From: Leptotrichiaceae bacterium
Lineage (GTDB): Bacteria > Fusobacteriota > Fusobacteriia > Fusobacteriales > Leptotrichiaceae
Length of the DNA: 19,904 nucleotides
Direction of reading: 5' to 3'
Assembly (NCBI GenBank): GCA_030532815.1
Contig: JAUNKI010000014.1
Coordinates: forward strand, 1-19,904
Position numbers and translations under genes: made by a program. The stretch's first letter is position 1. Each line of letters opens with the position of its first letter. This document shows, piece by piece, positions 1 to 8,536 of the stretch. The notes beneath the pieces are model-generated. The model saw only the letters and a list, made by a program, of their open reading frames with translations. It searched no databases and was not told the DNA's origin.

Positions 1-140
1 ATCCCTATCCCTCTCTTTCCTCAAAATATACAATATCTTTTCTTTATGATAATATATTTTTATCTAAATTTTATTGGCAGGTAACTTCCGAACATTTACA
101 GTAAATTTGTTTATCAACCTTTATAGAGAAAGTTATCGAT

Positions 141-533
141 TTATAATTTATTTTTTATTATTTTTTTAATATCCGGAGAAAAATAATTAGGTCCTTTTAT
201 AACTTTTCCATCTTCTCTGTATATAGGCTTTCCATTTTCATCCAGTTTGCTCAAATTGCTTCTATGTATTTCTTCAAATACTTCTTCTATTATATTTTGC
301 ATGCCGTGTTCTATTATTGTTCCGCAAAGTATATACATCATATCACCAAGGGCATCTGCCACTTCAACTATATCTCCTTTGGCTGCAGCTTCAAGATATT
401 CTTCATTTTCCTCTTTCATTAATTCAAATCTCAGTTTTTCTTTTCCGTTTTCCAATTTTCCTATAGGTTTTTCCGAATTTCCCAACTTATATATATTGTG
501 AAATTCTTCAACACATTCTACCTGTCTTTTCAA
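141..533 (-). CDS. MazG-like / PRA-PH superfamily nucleotide pyrophosphohydrolase
   Basis: This 130-residue all-α protein looks like a member of the MazG / phosphoribosyl-ATP pyrophosphohydrolase-like superfamily, which hydrolyses nucleoside triphosphates to monophosphates and pyrophosphate with Mg2+. The metal-binding acidic pattern is visible: E41, E42 and E45 in one helix (KEENEEYLEA), then E57 and D60 in EVADALGD. The C-terminal part has the SNLSKLDENGKP and GKVIKGPNYFSP segments common in stand-alone single-domain members. The start is TTG at 531-533; it is preceded by a strong Shine-Dalgarno (AAGGAGA) at good spacing and no in-frame ATG competes. It is the last gene seen of the lptD-thrS-BI-1 run, 79 bases after the BI-1 stop. 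The substrate (house-cleaning of damaged dNTPs or another nucleotide) cannot be told from sequence. Confidence 0.8.
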   Translation of the reverse strand: MKRQVECVEEFHNIYKLGNSEKPIGKLENGKEKLRFELMKEENEEYLEAAAKGDIVEVADALGDMMYILCGTIIEHGMQNIIEEVFEEIHRSNLSKLDENGKPIYREDGKVIKGPNYFSPDIKKIIKNKL

Positions 534-562
534 AATTCTTCTCCTTACTATGTTAATATACT

Positions 563-595
563 AAGAAAAGTACCCGTATAATGAGCACTCTTCTT
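563..595 (-). terminator. possible weak hairpin between BI-1 and MazG-like genes
   Basis: Read on the minus strand, AAGAAGAGTGC and GGTACTTTTCTT can form an 11-bp stem with two G-U pairs. It sits just after the BI-1 stop codon. No poly-U run follows, so it may be an attenuating or RNA-stabilising hairpin, or chance. Confidence 0.25.
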
Positions 596-612
596 TAAAT
601 TTAAAAATTTTT

Positions 613-1353
613 TTATTTTTTTCTTCCTATTATTCTCAATATATAAATAAACAGATTTATAAAATCCAGATATAGACTCAGTGCTCCGTGTATTTCTATC
701 CTGTCCAGTATTGTCATATCTTCCTCAACAGCATATGCAATAACATTATTTTTTATTCTGTTAATATCATAAGCTGTAAATATTATAAATACTACAACTC
801 CCAATATGGAAGAAACCCACATAATCTGTTCACTTCCTATGAGCATATTAATTACTCCCATTGCTATTAATGCAATTAACCCTACTTTCAGCATTGTTCC
901 GTATTTTGTCAAATCTTCCTTAGTAAAGTATCCGTATAATCCCAATACTGTAAAAAGTACCACTGTTCCTATAAATGCATAAATAATACTGTCTCCTGTA
1001 TAAATTACTCCCCACATGGAAAGTGTAATACCGGTCAATGCAGAATATATTATAAACATAGCTCTTAATGTACCTACTTTGGCTTTATACGTCATTGCAT
1101 TGAAAGCAACAACTGTAATAAATTGAACTATAAAGGTTCCCAAAATAAGCGGGCTTATAATTTCAGGTCTTATAATCCCCGAAAATAAAATGTTTATTGT
1201 AAAAAATCCTACTATTCCCGTTACTAAAAGACCTGCTATCATCCACAATACACTTCCGCGAACTTTTGCAGCAACTATTTTTTCGAGTCTTTCATAAGTC
1301 ATTTCCTGTTTTTTATTTCCATAAATTTCATTTTCAAAATCGTTATAATCCAT
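613..1353 (-). CDS. Bax inhibitor-1 (BI-1/YccA/UPF0005) family membrane protein
   Basis: A 246-residue polytopic inner-membrane protein with about seven hydrophobic segments (first around residues 35-57, last near the C-terminus), after a short charged N-terminal tail. The AYDINRIKNN stretch before the last membrane segments matches the conserved acidic motif of the BI-1/TMBIM family, whose bacterial members (YccA, YbhL, YetJ) are known as FtsH modulators or pH-sensitive Ca2+ leak channels. Length is usual for the family. The start ATG at 1351-1353 has the Shine-Dalgarno GAGGTGAT. It lies 47 bases downstream of thrS and is probably co-transcribed with it. The cellular role here is unknown. 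Confidence 0.9.
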   Translation of the reverse strand: MDYNDFENEIYGNKKQEMTYERLEKIVAAKVRGSVLWMIAGLLVTGIVGFFTINILFSGIIRPEIISPLILGTFIVQFITVVAFNAMTYKAKVGTLRAMFIIYSALTGITLSMWGVIYTGDSIIYAFIGTVVLFTVLGLYGYFTKEDLTKYGTMLKVGLIALIAMGVINMLIGSEQIMWVSSILGVVVFIIFTAYDINRIKNNVIAYAVEEDMTILDRIEIHGALSLYLDFINLFIYILRIIGRKK

Positions 1354-1400
1354 TGCAAAATCACCTCACTATTTAATTTTAAAACACATTGTCTGTCCGT

Positions 1401-3311
1401 TTATTTCTTAAACGGCACCTGAGATTCTCCAAGTAGCATTTCCACTACTTTGTCAACAGTCATATTTATACTTTCCTGTGAGCCGAACCTTCTTACATTC
1501 ACTTCATTTTTTTCCGTTTCATTTTTTCCGACAATTAGCTGTACGGGTATTTTTTGTTCTCCATTTGCCTCTCTGATTTTATAGCTTATTTTTTCGTCTC
1601 TTATATCAATATCCGCTCTTATTCCTGCATTTTGAAGTTTTTCATACAATTCTTCGGCAAACGGTATCTGTTCTTTGGAAATTGTAAGTATTCTCGCCTG
1701 TATAGGTGCCAGCCATACAGGAAATGCTCCTGCATAGTGTTCTACAAGTATACCGATAAATCTTTCCAAACTTCCGTACATAGCTCTATGAATCATAACA
1801 GGCTCATGTTTCTCACCGTCTGCTCCGATATAACTCATATCAAATCTCGCAGGAAGATTGAAATCCAGCTGTATAGTTCCGCATTGCCATATTCTTCCGA
1901 TTGAATCTTTCATTTTAAAATCGATTTTAGGACCGTAAAATGCTCCGTCTCCCGGATTAAGCTTGTAGCTTATCCCTTTTTTCTTCAATGCAGATTCCAA
2001 ATCAGCTTCAGCCATTGCCCATACTTCATCGGAACCTATGGCTTTTTCAGGCTTTGTAGATAATTCTATATTATATTCAAATCCGAATAATGTATAAAAC
2101 TTGTCATAAAGATCTATTATTTCTATAATCTGTTCTTCTATCTGTTCCTTTGTACAGAATACATGAGCATCGTCCTGAGTAAATGCCCTTACTCTCATTA
2201 ACCCGTGTAAAGCTCCGCTGAACTCATGCCTGTGAACAAGTCCCATTTCACCGTATTTCAATGGCAGATCCTTATACGAGTGCAAATTATTTTTATAGGC
2301 AATTATTGAACCGGGACAGTTCATCGGCTTTATTGCATACACTTTTTCGTCAATTTCGGAAATATACATATTTTCTCTGTAATTAAACCAGTGCCCTGAA
2401 ATTTCCCATAATTCCTTGTCAAGCATTATAGGAGTTCTTATTTCCTGATATTTTCTTTTTTTATGTTCCTTTCTCCATATTTCCTGAAGTTTATTCATTA
2501 TTTCCATACCTTTGGGCATGAAAAACGGAAATCCCGGACCATGCTCATCAAGAAAAAATAAATCAAGCTGTTTTCCCAGTTTTCTATGGTCTCTTTTTTC
2601 AGCTTCTTCAAGCATTGTCAGATAATCATCAAGTTCCTTTTTACTTCCGAAAGCAATACCGTAAATTCTCTGGAGCATTTTCTTATTTGAATCTCCTCTC
2701 CAGTATGCTCCTGCCGTGGACATAAGTTTAAACGCCTTCAGGTAGCCTGTGGAAGGTATATGAGTTCCTCTGCACAAATCCGTAAATTCTCCCTGTTGAT
2801 AAATACTTACTTTTTCCGCTCCGAGATCATCTATTATTTCAATTTTGTAGTTTTCTCCCATTTCGGAAAACATTTTCTTAGCTTCTTCGGCACTCATTTC
2901 ACTTCTTTTAAATTCATAGTCTTCTTTTACGATTTTTTTCATTTCTTCTTCGATTTTTTCCAAATCTTCTTCAGTAAAAGGCTTTTCAGGATCAAAATCA
3001 TAGAAAAAACCATTTTCTATAACAGGCCCGATAGTAACCTTAGTTCCCGGAAAAAGTCTTTGTACCGCCTGTGCCATAATATGGGCTGCACTATGCCTTA
3101 TTATGGATATTCCCTCTTCACTTGATGCCGTTATAATCTGTATATTCCCGGATTTTTCAATTAAATGAGACGTATCCGTCTGAACTCCGTCTATCACTGC
3201 CCCTACTGCTGATTTTCCCAAACTTGAACTTATATTCTTTGCAAATTCCGCAACTGTTATAGGTTTCTCAATTTTTCTGACGTTTCCGTCAGGTAATACC
3301 ATTTCTATCAT
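1401..3311 (-). CDS. thrS: threonyl-tRNA synthetase (class II)
   Basis: ThrRS charges tRNA-Thr in the cytoplasm. Domains in order: TGS (about 1-62), editing/SAD domain with H73, H77, C180 and H184 (HSAAH and CRGTH), class II catalytic core, then anticodon-binding domain from about 535 (FPVWLAPIQ). The catalytic zinc ligands C332 (MNCPGS), H383 (DDAHVF) and H508 (MIHRAMYGS) are all present, as are motif 2 (VHRHEFSGALHG) and motif 3 (GSLERFIGILVEHYAG). I choose the ATG at 3309-3311 (636 aa): AAAGGAG lies 9 bases upstream and residue numbering then matches the E. coli enzyme. A longer frame from GTG at 3345-3347 overlaps the lptD stop, lacks a good ribosome site and adds 12 residues before the TGS domain. 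No T-box leader is possible here, because the gene follows lptD almost directly. Confidence 0.97.
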   Translation of the reverse strand: MIEMVLPDGNVRKIEKPITVAEFAKNISSSLGKSAVGAVIDGVQTDTSHLIEKSGNIQIITASSEEGISIIRHSAAHIMAQAVQRLFPGTKVTIGPVIENGFFYDFDPEKPFTEEDLEKIEEEMKKIVKEDYEFKRSEMSAEEAKKMFSEMGENYKIEIIDDLGAEKVSIYQQGEFTDLCRGTHIPSTGYLKAFKLMSTAGAYWRGDSNKKMLQRIYGIAFGSKKELDDYLTMLEEAEKRDHRKLGKQLDLFFLDEHGPGFPFFMPKGMEIMNKLQEIWRKEHKKRKYQEIRTPIMLDKELWEISGHWFNYRENMYISEIDEKVYAIKPMNCPGSIIAYKNNLHSYKDLPLKYGEMGLVHRHEFSGALHGLMRVRAFTQDDAHVFCTKEQIEEQIIEIIDLYDKFYTLFGFEYNIELSTKPEKAIGSDEVWAMAEADLESALKKKGISYKLNPGDGAFYGPKIDFKMKDSIGRIWQCGTIQLDFNLPARFDMSYIGADGEKHEPVMIHRAMYGSLERFIGILVEHYAGAFPVWLAPIQARILTISKEQIPFAEELYEKLQNAGIRADIDIRDEKISYKIREANGEQKIPVQLIVGKNETEKNEVNVRRFGSQESINMTVDKVVEMLLGESQVPFKK

Positions 3312-3346
3312 TTTTATACACTCCTTTACAATTTTATCAATTTTCA

Positions 3347-6300
3347 CTAGAATCCGGCTCCGAATGAAGGAGAACCTCCACTATAATTTAACTGGGCATT
3401 TTTTTCCGGGAATGTTGCAATCCCGAATTTCAAAGTAACAATAGGATAGTATCCCAGTTTTTTATTGTTAGGTTTGTCCCATTTCATTCCCGCTCCTATT
3501 TCCCATTCAAGATTTTCAAATCTATGAGTTAAAGTAGCCATTCCCAAAGTTATCTTATTTACTCTTCTGGCAGCAGAAGAACTTTCAAATATTTCGGGAT
3601 TTGAAGCGTTCGGTGCACCGTTCTGTATATACTGAAGCTTGCCGCCTATCCACCACGGTTTGTCAGGGTCGGCTCCGAACATGTATTTACTTTCAAAGTC
3701 GTGTTTCCTGAAATTAAACTGACTGTGACGGTTAGGATCATTTCTGTATATTCTGTCAGGTCTTTCCATCGTAAATGCATACCTTATAAAAAACTTCTCC
3801 AGATATCCCGCTTCCACTTTAAATGTAAGATCATTCAATCTGTGAAGTCCTTTCAGATTTGATTTTTTCACAGAATTTGAACCGTCTATTTCCATATCAA
3901 TTCCTACCTGAAAATATTTTTTCTTTTTTCTTAAATTCTGTAATTTCGAGTTAAAATCATTTAAGTTAAATTTATTCTGTCTATAAGTCTCCTCTTCAAC
4001 ATAACTTTTGTAAAACTCTTCTTCCTCGCTGCTAAGAAATAATCTGTCGTCACTTTTAATTTCAACATTATCAATAGTTCTCTTATTTGAATTTTCAATG
4101 GAAAAATCCTTCTGATTGGAATCTTTAACTATATTCCCTGAAGAATCTCTTCCTTCATATTTCGGTTCCGCATTATTTTCATACCTGTAAAGCAGACTGA
4201 CTGTCGTATAGTCGCTTCCTCTGTAGTAACTGTCGTCGGTTATTATGAGAGGAGTATTATTAAGTTCTCTGTATACTTTTTTACCGAAACCGTAACTTAT
4301 TCTGAAATAATGATCAGAATCTATCTTTTTATTTTTCATTTTTGACGTATCGTAAACAAATCCTATTTTATGGGTATTTGTTTTTAGCTTTAAGGCAGGT
4401 TTTCCGAAATTCGGACTTGTTCCGAATATATCATTGGTTCTGCTTCTTACATTTGTATAATCAATACCCCATTCATTGTAATTTACGGAAAACATCCTGT
4501 TTCTTACTGATTCTTTATATACTTTTCTATTCCATCCCATACTTTCATTATACGGAAAATACTCCCTGTTTTTATCAGTATACCTGTAAAGAAAGCTGTC
4601 TCCCTCATCAGATAAATATCCGTATTGAAATTCTCTGCTGAAATTTCTCTGGGATTTGAAGTTTTCAAATTCATATTTATCATTACTTTCAAAATCAAAA
4701 CTTAAAAATCTCTTGTTGGCAATATCCACTTTGAAATAGTTCCTTACATACTGATTTTTCAGCCAGTTATTTGCAAAATGTCTGTCATGTCTGTTTGTAA
4801 AATTATAGTTTAACGTAACATTTCCGAGATGAAAATTAAAGTTATTGTTTATTCCCAGTATATTTCCCGGTATGTCTATTATATCATTCCCGTTAAACAT
4901 GGAACTTTTTGCATTTACTTTCTGAATTGTTAAATTTGCCTCATTTGTTATCTTAACGTCAAATTTATTATTCACTTTCGCAGTATTGTCAAAAAGAGTC
5001 ATAAATAATTTGGTGTTCAGGCTGCCTATATTCATAGAAGGCTGCTTTCTGATTTCTCTTCCCGAAGCATCTTTCAATATTTTGTATCCTGTTTTGGAAC
5101 TGCTATCCTCCACTTTTCTTCCGTTCGAAAACTCCGGAACATAAATTTCTGAATAGTCTCTATTTTCAAATCCGAAGTTGAAGGATAAAAAGGAATTTCT
5201 TAAAGGTAAGTCAATTTTATCGTTTCCTATGTTTACTTTTTGGGAACGGTACTTTTCATAAATTATTTTTTTTGCTCTTTTTATTTTGTCCGCATCTTCA
5301 TACACTTTATAAATTCTACTGTTATCATCAGTAGCTGAATTTAGAAATAAACTGTTAAACGCCGGATTGTCCCGTGTAAAATCATATTCATATTCTTTTT
5401 TTCTTATATCCGTATGTTTTGTTTCCATTCCGAAATAAAAATTATTTGTCAGATATCTGGATAACGTCTTCGGTTCATATCCGAAAAATTCATTTTGTCT
5501 GAACGGATAATAATTTCCGAAAGTCAGAGCTACTTCCTTCTTATGGTCATAAGCAACTGTCTGTACCCATCTTTTGGATTCTTCAAGAGACACATTATCC
5601 GCATCATCTCTTTCTTTTAAATTAAGTATTTCCTGATATTCGTCTTTATTAAAATCCAGATATTCAAATTTTATTTTCGGTCCTTTAAAATTCACAGAAT
5701 AATTTTTTTTATTCCTGAATGAATTCAAATCTCCGATATAACCGGGATTTATATCAATAAATTTCTCATTATCGACTTTTATGGATAAGTCACTGTTTCC
5801 GTTTGTATATTTTATACTTTTATATAAATCAATATCGGTTTTTCTCGGATCAATTTCATCTCTGTCGACTATATTGTCATTTATCCGAGTCAATTCTCTC
5901 AGGGCATCAGGATTTTGAGTCCAGTAATAATCCAGATTAAATTCTCCGTTCTGTCCCAACTCCTGATTTATCCTGAAATTATAAAATCCTATTCTTCTGT
6001 ATGTATCCACATAAGAACTGTAATCATCCTTCAGGAGTACTCCGTCAGCTGCTCTTACTAAGTTGGTCGTTATATTTTTATAATTCAGATTCCATATTCC
6101 GTAGCCTAAATCATAAAATTTTCTTTCACTTTTTTCTTTTTTTGGAATATTTGTTACATTATGATTCCATTCAAAATCCCATTCCTTTATATTATTTCCG
6201 ATGGGAACGACAATTCTCCTTACAAAAACATTCCCTGAATTTCCCTGCCATAAAGTATAGTCGTTGGAAATTTTTAAAGCAAGTTTTTTCTTTGCACTGA

Positions 6301-6991
6301 GTTCAAAATCCACAAATCCCTGTGCCAGTTTTCCTTTGTCATAATCAAATCCCCATATTCCGAAAAGTCCCCTGTCACTATCTCTTCCTATATAAGGAAA
6401 TAGAGTTGCTCTTTGGCTTGCAGGTTTTAAGGAAGCCACATAATAAGGAAATTTAAACCATGTTTTTCCCTTTGCTTCAACTCCTATTTTTTTTGCCACT
6501 ATTTTCCGATTGGGATAAATAAGCAGTTCTTCAGTATTCACTCTGTAATTGGGCTCTTCATAAGGGCTTGTTGTAAACCAGCCGTTTTTTATTGTAATCT
6601 TATCAGGATACTCACTTAATGTCTGTTCTCCTCCGAAACGTAATTTCAAATCGGTATCATAGCTTTCAGATTCCAGAATTTTCGCTTTTTTCGTATCCAA
6701 ATCAAAAATTATCTCATTTGCTTTTATGGTTTGAGCTCCCTGAGTAAAGACAACATTTCCGTAAGCAAAAAGTATATTTTTCTGCCCGAGCTTTTTTAAA
6801 TTGTCCGCTCTTATCGTAATGTCTCCGTACTTCAGTATAACTCCGTCTTTGGCTTCAATAGCTTCTTTTTCTATATCTATTATTGATTTTTCAGTTTCCA
6901 GTTCGATTACGGTTTCATCAGCAGCCGCATTGGCTGAAAATAAAAGACACGAAAGGAAAAGAAACAATATTTTATAATTATTGATTTTCAT
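3347..6991 (-). CDS. lptD: LptD/OstA-like LPS-assembly outer-membrane protein
   Basis: Predicted outer-membrane translocon protein that inserts lipopolysaccharide into the outer leaflet. Residues 1-24 form a Sec signal peptide (hydrophobic core LFLFLSCLLFSANAAA). Residues about 35-115 resemble an OstA/LptA β-jellyroll (KEAIEAKDGVILKYGDITI, then AQTIKANEIIFDLD). The remainder is rich in alternating aromatic β-strands typical of a large barrel and ends in Phe (SFGAGF), the BAM-recognised terminal residue. At 1214 residues it is far longer than the E. coli protein (784). By eye the mature part contains no cysteine, so the disulfides of the E. coli protein cannot form. Start ATG has AAGG about 9 bases upstream; a near-consensus promoter precedes it. 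It is directly followed by thrS. LptD is the best family fit from the N-terminal domain plus barrel; partner LptE is not seen. Confidence 0.8.
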   Translation of the reverse strand: MKINNYKILFLFLSCLLFSANAAADETVIELETEKSIIDIEKEAIEAKDGVILKYGDITIRADNLKKLGQKNILFAYGNVVFTQGAQTIKANEIIFDLDTKKAKILESESYDTDLKLRFGGEQTLSEYPDKITIKNGWFTTSPYEEPNYRVNTEELLIYPNRKIVAKKIGVEAKGKTWFKFPYYVASLKPASQRATLFPYIGRDSDRGLFGIWGFDYDKGKLAQGFVDFELSAKKKLALKISNDYTLWQGNSGNVFVRRIVVPIGNNIKEWDFEWNHNVTNIPKKEKSERKFYDLGYGIWNLNYKNITTNLVRAADGVLLKDDYSSYVDTYRRIGFYNFRINQELGQNGEFNLDYYWTQNPDALRELTRINDNIVDRDEIDPRKTDIDLYKSIKYTNGNSDLSIKVDNEKFIDINPGYIGDLNSFRNKKNYSVNFKGPKIKFEYLDFNKDEYQEILNLKERDDADNVSLEESKRWVQTVAYDHKKEVALTFGNYYPFRQNEFFGYEPKTLSRYLTNNFYFGMETKHTDIRKKEYEYDFTRDNPAFNSLFLNSATDDNSRIYKVYEDADKIKRAKKIIYEKYRSQKVNIGNDKIDLPLRNSFLSFNFGFENRDYSEIYVPEFSNGRKVEDSSSKTGYKILKDASGREIRKQPSMNIGSLNTKLFMTLFDNTAKVNNKFDVKITNEANLTIQKVNAKSSMFNGNDIIDIPGNILGINNNFNFHLGNVTLNYNFTNRHDRHFANNWLKNQYVRNYFKVDIANKRFLSFDFESNDKYEFENFKSQRNFSREFQYGYLSDEGDSFLYRYTDKNREYFPYNESMGWNRKVYKESVRNRMFSVNYNEWGIDYTNVRSRTNDIFGTSPNFGKPALKLKTNTHKIGFVYDTSKMKNKKIDSDHYFRISYGFGKKVYRELNNTPLIITDDSYYRGSDYTTVSLLYRYENNAEPKYEGRDSSGNIVKDSNQKDFSIENSNKRTIDNVEIKSDDRLFLSSEEEEFYKSYVEEETYRQNKFNLNDFNSKLQNLRKKKKYFQVGIDMEIDGSNSVKKSNLKGLHRLNDLTFKVEAGYLEKFFIRYAFTMERPDRIYRNDPNRHSQFNFRKHDFESKYMFGADPDKPWWIGGKLQYIQNGAPNASNPEIFESSSAARRVNKITLGMATLTHRFENLEWEIGAGMKWDKPNNKKLGYYPIVTLKFGIATFPEKNAQLNYSGGSPSFGAGF

Positions 6992-7029
6992 ATTATCAAC
7001 CTTTATTTTAAAGTTTAATTTTGAAATAA

Positions 7030-7058
7030 ATTATACCATAAATTTAATATTATGACAA
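7030..7058 (-). promoter_or_regulatory. σ70-type promoter of the lptD-thrS operon
   Basis: On the minus strand TTGTCA (7058-7053), a 17-base spacer and TATAAT (7035-7030), with TGG just upstream of the −10 (extended −10). The lptD ATG follows about 38 bases downstream of the −10. Confidence 0.8.
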
Positions 7059-7070
7059 ATTGACTGTCAT
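7052..7070. promoter_or_regulatory. inverted repeat at the lptD −35, possible operator
   Basis: ATGACA and TGTCAT form perfect 6-bp arms around a 7-base centre. The site covers the minus-strand −35 of lptD and a TTGACT (7060-7065) that could be the −35 for the divergent amidase, although the amidase −10 (TAAGCT at 7083-7088, 17-base spacer) is poor. Binding of a regulator here is inference. Confidence 0.35.
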
Positions 7071-7136
7071 CGGTTTTTATGATAAGCTTTTTCAAAATAA
7101 TAATTAAATACTTTAATTTTAAAGGAGAAAAATAAT

Positions 7137-7859
7137 ATGTTAAAAAAAAATTTTAAAATATTTGTTATCACATTAGGAATTTTTTCAGTATTTCCGTTAA
7201 TTTCCTCAGGAAAAGGACTCCGTTCTGATGCACCTCTTATCTGTATTGATCCCGGACATCAGAGAAAGGGAAATAGGGAATTGGAGGAAATTGCTCCGGG
7301 TTCTTCCAAGAAAAAAATAAAAGTTGCAGACGGAACAGCAGGAGTTGTAACAAAGAAAAATGAATATGAACTTACACTTGAAGTCGGACTGAAATTAAGA
7401 AACGCATTTAAAAGTAAAGGTTACAAAACTCTCATGACAAGAGAAACTCACAATGTGAATATAAGCAACAGAGAAAGAGCAATTATGACAAACAGGGCAG
7501 GTTGTACAGTTTATATAAGACTTCATGCCGACGGATCGACTAACAGAAGTCTGAACGGGGCATCAGTTTTAACTTCTTCTTCTAAAAATCCTTACACTCA
7601 GAAAGTTCAGAAAGCAAGTGATAAACTTTCAAAGGATGTTTTGACAGAGTTTATAAAAGCGACAGGTGCTAAAAACAGAGGAATTTTTTATCGTGACGAT
7701 CTGACGGGAACAAACTGGTCTACAGTTCCGAATACGTTAATAGAAATGGGATTCATGTCAAATCCTGAAGAAGACCGTAAAATGGCTTCAAAGGAATATC
7801 AGGATAAAATGGTGACGGGAATAATGAACGGCATAGAAAAATATTTAAGGGAAAGATAA
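7137..7859 (+). CDS. secreted N-acetylmuramoyl-L-alanine amidase (Amidase_3)
   Basis: A zinc amidase that cleaves the MurNAc-L-Ala bond of peptidoglycan in the periplasm. Residues 1-25 are a Sec signal peptide (KKNFKIFVITLGIFSVFPLIS) without a lipobox cysteine. The Amidase_3 catalytic domain fills residues 32-240 with the expected residues: H41 (IDPGH), E76 (KKNEYELTLEVGLKL), H130 (RLHADGS) and E203 (PNTLIEMGFMSN). Length fits a bare catalytic domain; there is no SPOR, LysM or AMIN domain. The ATG is preceded by AAAGGAG at 7121-7127. It is transcribed away from lptD and ends at a strong terminator, so it appears monocistronic. The insertion between residues 42 and 70 before the conserved Glu is typical of family members. 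Confidence 0.92.
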   Translation: MLKKNFKIFVITLGIFSVFPLISSGKGLRSDAPLICIDPGHQRKGNRELEEIAPGSSKKKIKVADGTAGVVTKKNEYELTLEVGLKLRNAFKSKGYKTLMTRETHNVNISNRERAIMTNRAGCTVYIRLHADGSTNRSLNGASVLTSSSKNPYTQKVQKASDKLSKDVLTEFIKATGAKNRGIFYRDDLTGTNWSTVPNTLIEMGFMSNPEEDRKMASKEYQDKMVTGIMNGIEKYLRER

Positions 7860-7864
7860 AAAAT

Positions 7865-7918
7865 AAATAAAAAAGGAATATGTCTCTAATAAAATTTCGG
7901 CATAGTCCTTTTTTATTT
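7865..7918. terminator. bidirectional intrinsic terminator
   Basis: Arms at 7866-7877 and 7906-7917 are perfectly complementary over 12 bp (A/T-rich outer part, GGA/TCC inner), with a further 4-bp stem inside after one mismatch. The T-run makes it a terminator for the amidase on the plus strand, and the mirror T-run serves the SRPBCC gene on the minus strand. Confidence 0.85.
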
Positions 7919-7970
7919 TAATTTTTCATTTTTATTTCATCTCTATAATTATTTTTTTCGTTAAATGCTT

Positions 7971-8387
7971 CTATTTTTCATTTTCAACTACTTTTTTTAA
8001 AAAAAGCATGGATTTGGGAATATCTAAAAATATTTCCTTCAAAAATTCCGTACGTTTTTCGTCTACAATATCGCTTTCCAGTTTTACAGTATGTTTTATA
8101 TTAATATTGTCTCCATTTTCAAGAATTTCATGTCCAAAATATATTTCTCCCAAAGGTGTATCGGTTTTATTCCAGAATTCTTTATTTTTCGTCACTGAAA
8201 TCAGACTGTATTTAATCGGAGGCATGCCTTCCAGTTCCATTATACCTTCGGAACCTGTTTCAAATTTACCCGTTAATGAGATATTTTTTAAATTTTTCTC
8301 CCATACATACCATTTTTCAATATCGGAGTAATATTCCCATATTTTTTTCTTTTCTGCGTTAATTTTAATTTTAAAACTGAATTCCAT
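7971..8387 (-). CDS. SRPBCC / polyketide-cyclase-like (START-fold) protein
   Basis: A 138-residue soluble protein beginning MEFSFKIKINAEKKKIWEYYSDIEKWYVWE, the usual opening of SRPBCC-fold proteins (β-strand, then helix with a W near D-x-x-x-W). The rest alternates strands and ends in an amphipathic C-terminal helix (about 112-136), as expected for this helix-grip fold that encloses a hydrophobic ligand. No catalytic residue can be assigned, and the ligand is unknown. ATG at 8385-8387 follows AGAGGT. It is transcribed divergently from a marR-type gene, and its promoter is covered by a long palindrome; this context suggests that the regulator controls it, perhaps in response to a small hydrophobic molecule (inference). 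Confidence 0.8.
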   Translation of the reverse strand: MEFSFKIKINAEKKKIWEYYSDIEKWYVWEKNLKNISLTGKFETGSEGIMELEGMPPIKYSLISVTKNKEFWNKTDTPLGEIYFGHEILENGDNINIKHTVKLESDIVDEKRTEFLKEIFLDIPKSMLFLKKVVENEK

Positions 8388-8414
8388 AATTTTACCTCTT
8401 TTCTAAATAATAAA

Positions 8415-8448
8415 TTTATATATTATAAGTATACTTATAATATATAAA
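8415..8448. promoter_or_regulatory. 34-bp perfect palindrome, probable MarR operator
   Basis: Seventeen bases on each side of the centre 8431/8432 are perfectly complementary; the core is ATAAGTATACTTAT. It contains the spacer part and −10 of the SRPBCC-gene promoter, so an occupying dimer would block transcription. MarR regulators commonly bind such dyads beside their own gene. That this particular MarR binds is inferred from position. Confidence 0.7.
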
Positions 8449-8456
8449 AATGTCAA
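8428..8456 (-). promoter_or_regulatory. σ70-type promoter of the SRPBCC gene
   Basis: On the minus strand TTGACA (8456-8451), 17-base spacer, TATACT (8433-8428). The −10 is the centre of the 34-bp palindrome. The gene start lies about 40 bases downstream of the −10. Confidence 0.75.
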
Positions 8457-8508
8457 TATTTTTTTTAATATATTTCGGCTAATTTTCTTGCATTTTAATA
8501 AATTATGC

Positions 8509-8536
8509 TTTAAAATGAATTATAATTCATTTTAAA
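8509..8536. promoter_or_regulatory. 28-bp perfect palindrome before the marR-type gene
   Basis: Fourteen bases on each side of the centre 8522/8523 are perfectly complementary; the core is TGAATTATAATTCA. It includes a plus-strand TATAAT (8521-8526) that could be the −10 of the marR-type gene, without a convincing −35, and it ends just before the ribosome site. It could be an autoregulatory operator or, in RNA, a hairpin that presents or hides the Shine-Dalgarno. Confidence 0.6.

Noticed and set aside
3312..3346. T-box riboswitch upstream of thrS
   Set aside because: thrS follows the lptD stop directly, leaving no room for a T-box leader, and no T-box consensus was seen before lysS or rlmH either.
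4504..4698. 64-codon minus-strand frame inside lptD, and the many plus-strand frames opposite thrS, lptD, lysS, mutL and rib genes
   Set aside because: All overlap long genes with strong family motifs; their translations are low-complexity Phe/Ser/Ile-rich antisense products without ribosome sites.
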